A DNA stretch of 64,000 nt from JAKFWF01 sp963741505 (GCA_963741505.1 CAVUIJ010000010.1:306887-370886); one strand, 5' to 3'; positions 45,069 through 57,905 are shown, numbered from the stretch's first letter. The notes: generated from the sequence alone by a model not told the origin. Made by a program: numbers and translations.

Positions 45069-47259
45069 TCAACCGCGCGTCATGTCGGCGATAATCCTGC
45101 GAATAGTCGAGGCCGAGATCACTTTCCCACCATTGGTAGGTTTAGTGATGAAGGCCATACGTGAAATGCGATCCGCCACATTCGGCCAGCTGAGGTTCTG
45201 TCCCCTTAGCTTCTTGCCCTCACGCAATATGCGATTGTTGCGATCGAGCTTGGACTGCTTTTCGGGCCGGCCGGTGCTCAATTGCGATCCGCCCCCATCT
45301 GTGGTCGGCGCAACTGGCGGCTTCCGGACCTTGCGGTTTGCCATTCGTCCCAGCAAGTTCATATTGATGGAGAGGACACCATCAGCCCAGGCAAGGAGTC
45401 GATGGAGGGGCTCATGCTGCGTGCCGACCAGAAGCGAAATCTGCCGTTGGACGATCCCAAGCTGTACGTCGCGCGTCCCATAGCGGCCTTTGACCGTTCC
45501 GATCGCGATCAAGTCGCTGTTGAACGGCCAATTCGCGGGGGCAACACCCAACACTGCCGTTACGAAACTGGCGATGCTCGAACGCGACGCACTGAACCGC
45601 TTCAATTGATCCATCGAGACGGGGATCCGGCCATATCCAGGCGCTTCGTCACAGTTGATGAACGCCACGCTCGACGCTGTCGCCGCAATGCGGCGCACAA
45701 CGACGGGCTTGTGGCATCCCATCTCGCAGCCATCACACGCAAGAGCGCTGGCGCGGCTTGTTGTTTTCAGTATGCCGCTATCGATCAGGTGATGTAGCGC
45801 GCCTTCAGGCCAGTCTTCAGCTTCAACTGCGCTGAATAGTGCCGGGGCCGGGTGTGCCGCTTGGACCCGATCCAGCAGTATGCGCCGAAGGTCAGTGTGT
45901 TTCACTCCACCGTCACCATTCGTCTTTGGCACGCGAGGTTCAATGTGATGGTCGACAAGCATCCGCTGGATGACGGCGCCGAACTCGTCATTCTGCAACG
46001 TGCAGAGTTCGGCCAGACAAGGTCGAACGAACGGGTGCGAGGCTCTGCTTCATCGTCTTTGCGCTCGAACTCGACACGAACGCCAACCATCGCAATCTTG
46101 CGTAACGTCGTCGGATGCCGCGCATTGCCGCGTCGAGGCGTGCATGCAGAACGTGCAGGCGTATCGGGACCAAGGTCGATACGACAACATGTTCGTTGTC
46201 GCCGAGTACGCGCACGCGCAGTTTGCGCAATTCCACTTTCGCAATACCCAGTGAAGGATCAGGGCTGAACGTGAAGTCCGGATCGAGCAGCGGCTCGAGG
46301 TCGTACACGCGATCATCTGGTGCCTCTTCGTGGAATTGTCGCGGAAAGGACCGCCTTGGAAAAAGCAACCTGCAAGTCTTTGACGCGGTCCATCGAGCCG
46401 TCGTGCCAGATGCTCAGCGTCTGTTGCTCGTCATCGTGGACGAAGATGATCTCGAAGGCCGGATTGTGCGGTCGCTTGGTGATCTCGCCCTTGCGGTATT
46501 CCATAGAGGTCTGCCGGTGGTCCTGGGGGTAGGCGAAGTAGTACTCACGTTCTCCCCGCTTCCCTCGGCGATAAGGATGAACGACGCAATGGTCGCCGCG
46601 CCCCTCCTTCTTTCGAAAGATTTCTGTGATTGCTGCCGCAAGGGCACTGGCGTCGGCCGGCGTGGGAAGCCGCCCAATCGAGGCATGTTGTTCCGCTTTC
46701 GCCAGAACCGCCCCGGCTTGCCGTCGGCAGCAGCGTAAAAGATTGCACCGTCCCAGCACACGCGCCGATCCAGGAAGACCCAGAACGCGCACGCGTAGAA
46801 ATCATCCAACTCAGCGAGTTTTTCGGATACTTCGTCAGGGTTGGGGTGAAACGCTGCCTCGTCAATGATTTGCAGCTTTCCGGCTGGCGTCGCCAGCAAC
46901 TGGATGTTCTTGAAATCCAGGCTCATCGCCTCCCGAACTTTGTCATCCAGGGCGAGCCACGCGTCCACAAGCGGGTCGACTTTCAGCTTTTTCAATGAGC
47001 CCAGATCGAAATCTGCCAGGACCCCGATCTTGTCGAAGTACCGGCGCAGCCAGTCCCGAGGAGCCTTCTGGAAGAAACGACGAATATCTAGATCCTGGCC
47101 ATTGCCTGAGCCCCCGCGGCCGCATCGGATCACCAATTTTACTGATTTGCCCCGAGGAAGATCCCAGTTCTCGCGCGCCGATAGGTCGGTCAATGCCGCC
47201 CATGAAACGATGCAAGCCGCTGACGGCTGACGCCTTGCTACGATGGCGCCGCGCAACAC
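45069..47259 (-). CDS. Large unknown protein of the integrative element, about four frameshifts
   Basis: Five overlapping leftward frames join into one protein of about 725 residues. The order is FFQKAPRDWLRRYFDKIGVL and KLQIIDEAAFHPNPDEVSEK (from 47150), then REYYFAYPQDHRQTSMEYRK and IIFVHDDEQQTLSIWHDGSM (46600-46390). YDLEPLLDPDFTFSPDPSLG (46290), VRVEFERKDDEAEPRTRSFD (46080), and from 45998 an intact 309-residue end with CDGCEMGCHKPV follow. The end has a Lys/Arg-rich segment (KLDRNNRILREGKKLRGQ) and a terminal HTH-like stretch. The region is less GC-rich than its surroundings. I recognise no function; the cysteine cluster may bind metal. Confidence 0.55.
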
Positions 47260-47362
47260 CAGCCCGGCAACCTAGGTGGGCATTTCGCCGAGATTGTTCC
47301 GGTGATCCGGCGATTGAGTGCTAATCCATGAATTCGAGGACGATTTCGACGTAGGGGGCACA

Positions 47363-48919
47363 ATGGCGTTACCAGCGAACAGAAGGCCGATCTGACTTCG
47401 CGGCCGACCTGTTCAAGGCGGCCGACAAGCTGCGGCAGAACGTCGAGCCGTCGGAGTACAAGCACATCGTGCTCGGGCTGATCTTCCTGAAGTACGTGTC
47501 GGAGGCCTTCGCGGCGCAGCAGGCCAAGCTCAAGACCGACATGCTGTCCGACCCGGAAGACCCCGACGAGTACATGGCCGCCAACGTGTTCTGGGTGCCG
47601 GCGGAGGCGCGCTGGTCGCACCTGCAGGCCAAGGCCAAGTCGCCCGACATCGGCATGCATCATCGACGCGGCGATGGACGCGATCGAGAAGGTGCCGAGC
47701 AACGAGAAGCTGAAGGGCGCGCTGCCGAAGGGCTATGCCCGCCCAGCGCTCAACAAGGTCATGCTCGGCGAGCTGATCGACCTGTTCTCCAACATCGGCA
47801 TGCACGACGAGTTCGACAAGGCGCGCGACCTGTTCGGCCGCGCCTACGAATATTGCCTGTCGTCGTTCGCGGCCAACGAGGGCAAGCGCGGCGGCGAGTT
47901 CTTGACGCCGCGCTCGGTCGTGCGAACGCTGGTCGACATGCTGGAGCCCTACCAGGGCCGCGTCTACGATCCGTGCTGCGGCACCGGCGGCATGTTCGTG
48001 CAGTCGGAGAAGTTCATCGCCGAGCACGGCGGGCGCATCAACGACATCGCCGTCTATGGCCAGGAGATCAACCACACCACCTATCGCCTCGCCAAGATGA
48101 ACCTCGCGGTGCAGGGCATCGACGCGGATATCCAGTGGAACAACGAGGGCAGCTTTCACCGCGACGCGTTCCCGGACCTGAAGGCCGACTTCATCCTCGC
48201 CAATCCGCCGTTCAACATCTCCGATTGGGGCGGCGAGCACGTGCGCGACGACGTGCGCTGGAAGTACGGCGCGCCGCCGGTCGGCAACGCCAACTTCGCG
48301 TGGCTGCAGCACATCATCCATCACCTGGCGCCGCGCGGAACGGCGGGCGTGGTGCTGGCCAACGGCTCGATGTCGTCGCAGCAGTCGGGCGAGGGCGAGA
48401 TCCGCAAGGCGATGATCGAGGGCGACGTGGTCGACTGCATGGTCGCGCTGCCGGGGCAGTTGTTCTACTCGACGCAGATCCCGGCGTGCCTGTGGTTCCT
48501 GGCGCGCAACAAGAGCGCCAACGGCCACCGCGACCGGCGCGGCGAGTTCCTGTTCATCGACGCGCGCAAGCTCGGCTTCATGATCGACCGCGTGCGGCGC
48601 GAGTTCGCGCCCGAGGATATCGCCAGGATCACGGGCGCCTATCACCGCTGGCGCGCCAAGCCGGCGACGTTGAAGAAGCTGGAGCTCGCGCCCTATGCCG
48701 ACGAGCCCGGGTTCTGCGCGTCGGTGAGCGCTGGACGAAGGTGCGCGAGCACGGCCACGTGCTGACGCCCGGCCGCTACGTCGGCGCCGCCGACGTCGAG
48801 GACGACGGCGTGCCGTTCGCGGAGAAGTTCGCGGCGTTGCGGGAGACGCTGGAGGGGCAGTTCGCGGAGGGGCGGAAGTTGGAGAAGCGGATCTCAGCGC
48901 AGCTTGGCGGGGTCGATCT

Positions 48920-48923
<4 letters not shown>
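47363..48923 (+). CDS. hsdM: Type I restriction-modification DNA methyltransferase subunit, frameshifted
   Basis: HsdM methylates adenine in the recognition site. The N-terminal helical domain is AADLFKAADKLRQNVEPSEY and HIVLGLIFLKYVSEAF. After a shift near 47660 come KGGEFLTPRSVV-like GKRGGEFLTPRSVVRTLVDM, the SAM motif YDPCCGTGGMFVQSEKF and the catalytic ILANPPFNISDW. A shift near 48720 leads to WTKVREHGHVLTPGRYVGAA and the coiled end RKLEKRISAQLGGVDL. The first 12 codons also need a correction (GVTSEQKADL frame). Its stop overlaps the hsdS start (ATGA). Confidence 0.93.
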
Positions 48924-50292
<1,369 letters not shown>

Positions 50293-50296
<4 letters not shown>

Positions 50297-51280
50297 CCCG
50301 CAGACCACGACGACACCGAAGGTCGCGGCCTCGGCGAACTGGTGCTCTATCGCACCGAGGACGGCCGCGATGAGTTCCAGCTGCGCTCGAGGACGGCTCG
50401 GTCTGGATGACGCAGGCCGAGATCGCGGCGCTGTTCGAGACCTCGATCCAGAACGTCAGCCTGCACATCAAGGAAATTCGGACGGGGAATTCATCCGCCC
50501 AAGCGATGTTGAAAGTTCGAACCGAGGGCAAGCGTGAGGTCCGCCGCACAATAAAGTTGTTCGACTGGGAAGGTGATTTTCGCCGTCGGCTTTCGGTCCG
50601 CTCCCCGCGCGGCTCGGCATTTCCGGCGCTGGGCCAAAGACGCTGAACGAATACCTGATCAAGGGCTTCGTCATGAACGACGAACGCCTGAAGGAGCCGG
50701 GCGGCTTCGACCACTTCGACGAGCTGCTCGAAGATCCCCGATATCCGGGCATCCGAAAAGGCTTCTTCAGAAGGTCCGCGACCTGTTCGCCGCGACCGCC
50801 GCCGACTACACCGGACCACGCCGAGACATTCTCGACCATCCAGAACAAGTGGTGTTCGCCGCGACCGGCCAGACCGCCGCAGACTGATCTCGGCGCCGAC
50901 CCCACCCGGCCCAACATGGCGCTTACTTCCTGGAAGGCGACGGCTCGCAAGGGCACGTCGAGTCTCGAGAATCTGATCACGGACGATCGCCAGCGCCTCG
51001 TACCGGCTTCCTGGGACTGCCGAAAATCGCAGCAACCACGATGGCTGATTGTGGCGCAGACCGAGCCCTCGCACGAGGTCGAGCCAGGACGGGCGTTTCG
51101 CACGACCGCATGGCAGGTCGGCCGAGCTACGAGACCTCGATACCGCGCGGCGGCCGCCGACGAGATCCCGAGCGCAAGGCCATCGCGAACTCGAAAGTTG
51201 AAGCGTCGACAAGGTCGCCGAAGCGACGGGCGGAACCCGACATGAGCGGGAATAAAGTGACTTCGAGCTATGGACGAACG
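50293..51280 (+). CDS. rhuM: RhuM-family protein inside the type I RM locus, frameshifted
   Basis: Starting at an ATGA overlap with hsdS, the recognisable parts are GELVLYRTEDGRDEFQLR, SVWMTQAEIAALFETSIQNV, LHIKEI, EGKREVRRTIKLF, a KDAERIPDQ/LNEYLIKGFVMNDERLKE segment and FQKVRDLFAATAADYTGP; later ADPTRPNMALTSWK. These match RhuM, a virulence-associated protein often encoded between hsdS and hsdR. At least four frame changes occur. Its biochemical role is unresolved; a Fic/DNA-binding regulatory role has been proposed. End placed approximately. Confidence 0.75.
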
Positions 51281-51338
51281 AGAGTTTGTGGCAAGCGGTT
51301 CGTGAGCCACAAACGCATCCGAGCCGCGGGAAAGCGAC

Positions 51339-54300
51339 ATGACCAGCTACACCCAGCCGCCGACCTCCTACAGCGGCCCCGGCTTCGCCGAAGCGATGGT
51401 CGAGGATATCTCGCTCGAGCTTCTGGCGCCCTCGGCTACGCGACCGCGCACGGCCCCGACATCGCGCCCGATGCCTCCGGCTCCGAGCGCCCGAGCTACG
51501 GCGACGTGATCCTGCGCAAGCGGCTGGAAGCCGCCGTCGATCGGCTGAACCCAACCATTCCGCCCAGCGCCCGCGCCGAAGCCATCGCCCGCGTGCTCAA
51601 CGCGGAGACGCCCTCGCTCGTCGAGGAGAACCGCCGCATCCATCGGCTGATGGCCGAAGGCGTCGATGTCGAGTTCCATGGCGACGACGGCGTCATCAAG
51701 GGCGACAAGGTCCGGCTGATCGCGTTCGATGACGTCGGCGCGAACGACTGGCTCGCCGTCAACCAGTTCACGGTGATCGAGAACCGCAAGGATCGCCGCG
51801 CCGACGTGGTGGTGTTCATCAACGGCTTGGCCGTCGGCGTGATCGAATTGAAGAACGCGGCCGACGAGAACGCCACGCTGGAATCCGCCTTCAAGCAGTT
51901 CGAGACCTACAAGACCGAGATCCCCTCGCTGTTCCGCACCAACGCGGTGCTTGTCATCTCCGACGGCCTGCACGCCCGCGTCGGCGCGCTGACCGCCGAC
52001 CGCGAGCGCTTCATGCCATGGCGCACCGTCACAGGTGCTGCCGACGATTTCACGCCGCATGGGCCCGCGCGAGTTCGAGACGCTGATCCGGGGCGTGTTC
52101 ACCCGCGAGATCCTCCTGGCGCTGATCCGGGATTTCACGGTGTTCGGACGACCAAGAGCGGGCCCGTTCAAGATCATCGCCGGCTATCACCAGTTGCACG
52201 GCGGCCGCAAGGCGCTGGCGCAAGCGATTGCCGCCACCCGCCCCGATGGCGACCGCAAGATCGGCGTCATCTGGCACACGCAAGGCTCCGGCAAGAGCTT
52301 CCTGATGGCGTTCTTCGCCGGCCTCGCCGTGCGCAGTCCGGCGCTGGCCAATCCGACGCTCGTCATCCTGACCGACCGCAACGACCTCGACGACCAGTTG
52401 TTCGGCACGTTCAGCCTGTGCAGGGACCTGCTGCGCCAGACACCCGAGCAGGCCACCGATCGCGACGACCTCCGGCAACGGCTCGGACCGCGCGTCCGGC
52501 GGCGTGATCTTCACGACCATCCAGAAATTCATGCCGGCGGACGGTCAGGAGCAAATGCCGGCCCTCACGTCGCGCCGCAACGTCATCGTGATCGCGGACG
52601 AGGCCCACCGCAGCCAATACGGCTTCGACGCCAGGCTGAACCGCCAGACCGGCCAGCGCCGCTACGGCTTCGCCCACTACCTCCGCGAGGCGCTGCCGAA
52701 CGCCTCGTTCATCGGGTTCACCGGAACACCGATCGAGGCCGACGACGTCAACACGCCCGCGATCTTCGGCGACTACATCGACATCTACGACATCAGCCGC
52801 GCCGTCGAGGACGAGGCCACGGTCCCGATCTACTATGAAAGCCGGCTCGCGCGCATCGAGCTGGACGAGGACGAGAAGCCGAGGATCGATGCCGAGATCC
52901 AGGCGCTTGTCGAGGACGACGAGCTGTCGGTCCAGGAGCAGCAGAAGGCGCGATGGAGCACCGTCGAGCGGCTGGTCGGCGCTGAGAAGCGGCTGTCGCT
53001 GATCGCGCAAGACCTCGTCGCCCACCTCGAAGCCCGCATCGACGGCATGGCCGGCGGCAAGGCGATGGCCGTCTGCATGAGCCGGCAGATCTGCGTCGAC
53101 CTCTACAAGCATATCGTCGCCCTGCGGCCGGACTGGCATTCCGACGACCTCGACAAGGGCGCCATCAAGATCGTGATGACCGGCAGTGCCGCCGATGGGC
53201 CGGACTTCCAGCGTCATCTGCTGAGCAAGACCGATCGCGACAAGCTCGCCAACCGCGCCCGCGATCCCGACGACGAGCTGAAACTCGTGCTCGTGCGCGA
53301 TATGTGGCTGACCGGCTTCGACGCGCCGTGCATGCACACGATGTACATCGACAAGCCGATGCGCGGCCACGGCCTGATGCAGGCCATCGCCCGCGTCAAC
53401 CGCGTGTTCCGCGACAAGAAGGGCGGGCTCGTCGTCGACTACATCGGCATCGGCCAGAACCTCAAGAACGCGCTGGGCGATTACACCGGCGGCGACCGCG
53501 AGCAGACCGGCATCGACGAGGAAGCACGCCGTCGCCGCTGATGATGGAGAAATACGAGGTCGTCCGCGCGATCTTTCACGGCCTCGATTATTCCAAGGGC
53601 ATCACCGGCGCCGCCCGCGAGCGACTGGTGGCCCTGGCCGACGCGATCGAATGGGTGCTGGCGTGGCAGAAACGTGAGGCGGACCGCGCGGCGACCGACG
53701 CCGAGAAGAAGCGGGCGCTCAACGGCTATCAGGAAGCGGTCATGCTGCTGTCGAAGGCCTATGCCCTCGCGTCGGCCAGCGACGAGGCGCGGCGCATTCG
53801 CGACGAGGTCGGGTTCTTCCAGGCCGTCCGCGCCGCCCTGGTGAAAAACACGGGCAAGGGCAAGCTGTCCGATCAGCAGCGCATGTTCGCCGTCGGCCAG
53901 CTGATCAATCAGGCCATCGCCAATACCGAGATCGTCGACATCCTGGCCGCTGCCGGCTTGAAGCAGCCCAACCTGTCGGTGCTGTCCGACGAGTTCCTGC
54001 TCGAAGTCCAGCAGATGGAGCGCAAGAACCTCGCGCTCGAAGCGCTGCGCAAGCTGCTGAACGGCGAGATCAAGAGCCGCACGCGATCGAATGTCGTCGA
54101 GACGCGGAAATTCACGGAGCGGCTGGAAAGCGCGGTCGCCCGCTATCACGCCAACGCACTGTCGACGGTCGAGGTGATCCAGGAGCTGATCAAGCTCGCC
54201 CAGGACATGCGTGCCGCAGCCCAGCGCGGCGAGGCGCGAAGGGCTCAGCATCGAAGAGGTGGCATTCTACGACGCCCTCGCCGACAACGGCAGCGCGGTC

Positions 54301-54537
54301 GAGGTCATGGGCGACGAGAAGTTGCGCGTGATCGCTACCGAGCTGGTCAACGCGCTGCGAACCAACGTGACGGTCGACTGGCACCACCGCGAGAATGCCC
54401 GCGCCCGCATGCGAACGCTGGTGAAGAAGATCCTGCGCAAATACGGCTATCCGCCCGACCTGCAAGATGCGGCCGTGCAGACGGTGATCAAGCAGGCGGA
54501 GGCCATCCTTGGCGAGATGAAACCGTCCAGCGTCTAG
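51339..54537 (+). CDS. hsdR: Type I restriction endonuclease motor subunit, about five frameshifts
   Basis: The reconstructed protein is about 1065 residues long. The nuclease domain has RRADVVVFINGLAVGVIELK (PD-(D/E)xK type). The translocase has Walker A IWHTQGSGKSFLMAFF, TLVILTDRNDLDDQLFG, the DEAH-box NVIVIADEAHRSQYGFDA, SFIGFTGTPIEADD, and LVRDMWLTGFDAPCMHTMYI with QAIARVNRVFRDKKGG. The helical C-terminus ends KKILRKYGYPPDLQDAAVQT. Shifts occur near 51440, 52065, 52490, 53530 and 54240. It would cleave unmodified DNA in a complex with HsdM and HsdS. Confidence 0.93.
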
Positions 54538-54619
54538 CCCGCTCACCCTCGCACAGGTGACCGTCGCGTCGCGACTGCATCTAGACTCCGCACGTGATTT
54601 GCCGACGCGGAGATGCGCC

Positions 54620-55468
54620 ATGAGCACTACAGAACAAAGGCTTGCGACCAATCGCGCCAATGCACTGCACAGCACGGGCCCGGTCACGGTCACCGGCAAG
54701 GCTTCTGCCAGCCGCAATGCCACGCGGCACGGGCTGTTGAGCGCTAAGCTCTTCCTCGACGACGAGGATCCGGCCGAATTCCAGGCGATGTTCGGTGAGC
54801 TTTGGCGCTCACTCAATCCGGTGGGAACCCTGGAGGGCTCACTGGTCGAGCGGATCGCGGTCACGCTTTGGCGCCAGCGGCGGCTGGTGCAGGCTGAGAC
54901 AGCCAATCTGTCACTTGCCCGGCAACCGCGGAAAATCGCCAGCGGCACGTCATCAGAATTGAAACGCAGCTACGGTTCGGAAGTCACGGCAGACGAATTG
55001 CAGCCATTCGACGCCGAGCGTGTGGCCTGGACTGCCAATGTCATCGCCGAAATCGAGGCCCTAGACGAAATCGATCTGCGGACATTGGAACAGCGCGCGC
55101 CCTACGTATTCGGGCAACTCGCGTCAGAAGCCGAGGAAGACGAGGAGGAGGTCGCCAGGTATGTTGAACTCTACCAAGGTGGATTGACCGAATTTGTCGC
55201 CAATCTGCTCTTGTGGTGCCGGGAGCAACAGCGAGAGGCTGCGGCACGCCCGCAAATCCTCATGCTCGCCGAACAGGTCCGAGCCAAGCGCCTGATACTT
55301 CCGACCGACACGCTGGAACTCCTGGCCCGCTACCAGACGACGCTCGACAACCAGCTGTTCAAACTGCTGAAGGCCTTACGTGAGGCACAGGAATGGCGGT
55401 TGGAGACCATCGAGCCGGTCGCGCAGTCGGTTCCCGACGATCTCGAGCCGGCCGATCAAGCGACCTGA
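54620..55468 (+). CDS. Conserved protein of unknown function (N-terminal STGPxTxxGKxxxxRNxxxHGL motif)
   Basis: The 282-residue intact frame starts at ATG 54620 (GGAGATG upstream). The N-terminal stretch ANRANALHSTGP is written here as RLATNRANALHSTGPVTVTG, then KASASRNATRHGLLSAKLFL. This is the hallmark of a widespread family of unknown function, often present in many copies and in accessory DNA. The rest is helical (SLVERIAVTLWRQRRLVQAE, LARYQTTLDNQLFKLLKALR). It lies 83 bases after hsdR and may be element cargo. The opening motif resembles a basic DNA- or RNA-binding patch. Confidence 0.7.
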   Translation: MSTTEQRLATNRANALHSTGPVTVTGKASASRNATRHGLLSAKLFLDDEDPAEFQAMFGELWRSLNPVGTLEGSLVERIAVTLWRQRRLVQAETANLSLARQPRKIASGTSSELKRSYGSEVTADELQPFDAERVAWTANVIAEIEALDEIDLRTLEQRAPYVFGQLASEAEEDEEEVARYVELYQGGLTEFVANLLLWCREQQREAAARPQILMLAEQVRAKRLILPTDTLELLARYQTTLDNQLFKLLKALREAQEWRLETIEPVAQSVPDDLEPADQAT

Positions 55469-55567
55469 GCGTTGGGTTCGTTTCGCAAAATGCCCATTTG
55501 TCGGGGTCGGCAACAGCAGGATGTTCAACTTCCCAATTGATTTCGGGAAAATCCGGAGACGAAATCG

Positions 55568-56173
55568 ATGGGTGGAAGTGGCTCGGGTAGGCCGGCCGGC
55601 TACGGCTTCAGCGTCGCCAAGTGTCACGAGTATCATTCCATCGATCTTGCCTGGCTGCGCCGCAAGAAGTTGCTGATCGTCGGCCGATGTTCAACAATTA
55701 CTTGGTCGCGCGCTGGGAATGTGACCGGCTCGATCAGCGTTGAATGCCGGCCTAAAGGCGTGCAACTGGTCTACAAGCACCGTAGCGGCGCAGATGCCTG
55801 GCGGGACGTGCGCGAGTTCATTCCTTTTGTCGAAGTCGACACCGCATTCGGTGGCCGGCGCCAATGGTTCCAGTGCCTGTCATGCCGAAACAAGTGTCGC
55901 ATCCTGTACGGTGGCGCCCATTTTCGCTGTCGCCGGTGCCATCGCCTCAAGTATGAAACGCAATACGAGCCGGCATTTGGCCGCGCCGCCTCCCGTGCGC
56001 TCAAGATCCGCGATCGGCTCGGAGCCAAGGGCGGGATGGATGAACCGTTTCCCGCAAAGCCCAAGGGGATGCACTGGAGGACCTATAAGCGGCTGCAAAT
56101 GCTGGACGAGCGGCTACAGAACGCGTGGGCCGTCGGCATCATGGGCAAATTCAAGATGTTCGAGCGCAACTAG
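55568..56173 (+). CDS. MGGSGSGRP-type conserved protein with zinc-ribbon, unknown function
   Basis: The 201-residue protein starts MGGSGSGRPAGYGFSVAKC after GGAG. It has SIDLAWLRRKKLL, VQLVYKHRSGADAWRDVREF, and WFQCLSCRNKCRILYGGAHF followed by CRRCHRLKYETQYE, which gives a four-cysteine zinc ribbon near residues 95-130. It ends with KPKGMHWRTYKRL. The family is common in alphaproteobacterial accessory DNA; function not established. Intact frame, so probably still functional. Confidence 0.75.
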   Translation: MGGSGSGRPAGYGFSVAKCHEYHSIDLAWLRRKKLLIVGRCSTITWSRAGNVTGSISVECRPKGVQLVYKHRSGADAWRDVREFIPFVEVDTAFGGRRQWFQCLSCRNKCRILYGGAHFRCRRCHRLKYETQYEPAFGRAASRALKIRDRLGAKGGMDEPFPAKPKGMHWRTYKRLQMLDERLQNAWAVGIMGKFKMFERN

Positions 56174-56281
56174 ACGTGACGCGACCATTGCTCGACGGGC
56201 ACGGGTGAGTGCCAAATCAGCTGGTGACAACTGGGCCTGGGCTCGATGGATCGACACGCGGCCCTGTCGGACTGACCGCCG

Positions 56282-56500
56282 TCAGCGGTTCATCGCTTTC
56301 GTCTCGCTCATGATCCGATAGACCGACATCCGCGACACACCCAGCGACCGCGCAACCGCAGCGGGCCCATTACCGGCGGCAGTCAATGCGGCCACCCGCT
56401 CCCGATCGATGCGCGCTTTGCCACCGGCGTGTACACCGGCCTTCTTGGCGCGCGCTATGCCTTCAGCCTGGCCCGCAAAACGGGCCTCGTACGCCAGATC
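56282..56500 (-). pseudogene. Serine resolvase C-terminal fragment
   Basis: Only the hinge and helix-turn-helix end of a Tn3/Hin-type recombinase is present: GQAEGIARAKKAGVHAGGKA, then VAALTAAGNGPAAVARSLGV and SRMSVYRIMSETKAMNR with a natural stop. The catalytic serine domain is missing; upstream sequence in frame does not resemble a recombinase. A second, related tail lies at 63753-64000 in the same orientation. Confidence 0.8.
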
Positions 56501-56631
56501 GGCGGGGAGTTGAGAACCGCAAAGCGCAAAGCAGTGCGTGCCGACGCTCCGCCACGCGTGTTCAAGGAGCTTCGCTAACCGAGACTGCCGAGTGCACTCA
56601 GATCCGAGTTCGCTGGCATGGATCAGGCAGG

Positions 56632-57282
56632 TTATTCCAGCCGCCATCTTTGCTGATGTTGAAGCACGGCCTCGACGCGGTTACGCACGTGCATCTTCTG
56701 CATGATCAGGGTCATGTAGTGCTTTACCGTCTTGTCACTGATGTTCAGCTTTCTGGCAATTTCCTTGTTGCTCAGCCCCTGGGAGACCTGCTTTAGGATC
56801 TGGTCTTCCCGTGCCGTCAGTTGTGCACAGACCTCTGCCGAACAACTCGCTTGCTCTGCCTGCAATCTCCTACGAAGCATGCCGGCCGCTAGTGCCGGCG
56901 TGAAGTAAGACTGGCCGCCGTGGATCGCGCGGACGATATCGACGAGCTCGGCGCCGCTGATACCTTTGAGCACATAGCCCTGCACGCCGGCGGCGATGGC
57001 CGCAGACACGTCGCACTCGTGCTCAGACGCCGTGAGTATTACAACCTTGATGTCAGGAAGGACCTTGGCGACCTCTACTATGGCAGCAACTCCGCCGCCC
57101 GGCATGTCGATATCGATAAGGATCAGATCGGGCGACAAGGTCTGAGCGATACGCAATGCGTCGGTGACGCTCGACCCTTCGGCAATGACCTTGATGTCGC
57201 TCGTGCGCGCCAGCGCTTCGCGAACACCATCGCGAAAAAGCGGATAAGCATCGATTAGCGCTGCTTGGATGTCGGAAGGCAT
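56632..57282 (-). CDS. NarL/FixJ-type response regulator (orphan)
   Basis: The 216-residue protein has a receiver domain (AALIDAYPLFRDGVREAL, phospho-acceptor Asp in LILIDIDMPGGG, Thr in VVILTASEH, Lys in GYVLKGISG) and a LuxR-type HTH (LTAREDQILKQVSQGLSNKE, IARKLNISDKTVKHYMTLIM). No histidine kinase gene is nearby, so its input is unknown. AGGG precedes the ATG. The frame is intact in a region where most genes are broken. Confidence 0.92.
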   Translation of the reverse strand: MPSDIQAALIDAYPLFRDGVREALARTSDIKVIAEGSSVTDALRIAQTLSPDLILIDIDMPGGGVAAIVEVAKVLPDIKVVILTASEHECDVSAAIAAGVQGYVLKGISGAELVDIVRAIHGGQSYFTPALAAGMLRRRLQAEQASCSAEVCAQLTAREDQILKQVSQGLSNKEIARKLNISDKTVKHYMTLIMQKMHVRNRVEAVLQHQQRWRLE

Positions 57283-57534
57283 TGATGTTGCCCTGTTTGG
57301 CTGGTGACAATCCGATCAACGTGCGTCACTTCTGATGGAATTTCGGGTGGTACAAAACCAGCCCCGATAACGGCTAACGTCCTTTTCCCTGGGATGACGG
57401 GTTGCCACTTCCAGTGTCGAAGAGTGACGTGGGTCAATCGACACGCCGTTGATCCATTTGTTGACCCGGGCATGCAAGTTGTTGCGCAACTATGAAGTTT
57501 CAAGCGCGCGAAGCTTGGCTGGTTTGCCCTAGAT

Positions 57535-57905
57535 CAATTCCTTTGCAGGACGACCAAGCGGTCCTGGAATAGTTAAAGCCACTGCGACTCGGCGAAAAAG
57601 CGCGTGCACTGGCGCTTGCCGTCGCCCAGAATGTGAGCGACCGCGAACTTGGTGGATCGACTGCGGCACGCTGCCGCAGAACACTTCCGTCATGTTGGCC
57701 GAACGCCATGACGAAGTTGGCGTCTGAGTGCGGCAGATCGAAAGCGAAGTAGTGGATCTTGCGTTCCACGCGGACGATGATCGCCAGCGCTTCGCCAAAC
57801 GTCGTCCGGGCGTGCCCCGACGGAAGCACCAGCGGGAGGAACATCTCAGCTGCCTGGAGCAATAGATCGAAGCCTTCGCCGGCGTCGTTCGGGAACGGCT
57901 GGCGG
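57535..57905 (-). pseudogene. Remnant of an IS21-family transposase (IstA)
   Basis: Read leftward from about 57890, AAEMFLPLVLPSGHARTTFG and EALAIIVRVERKIHYFAFDL then PHSDANFVMAF match the catalytic region of IS21 IstA. Continuing in other frames are TEVFCGSVPQSI and GDGKRQ. Both ends of the gene, the helper gene istB and the terminal repeats are missing. The adjacent spacer 57283-57534 holds nothing else that I recognise. Confidence 0.7.
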
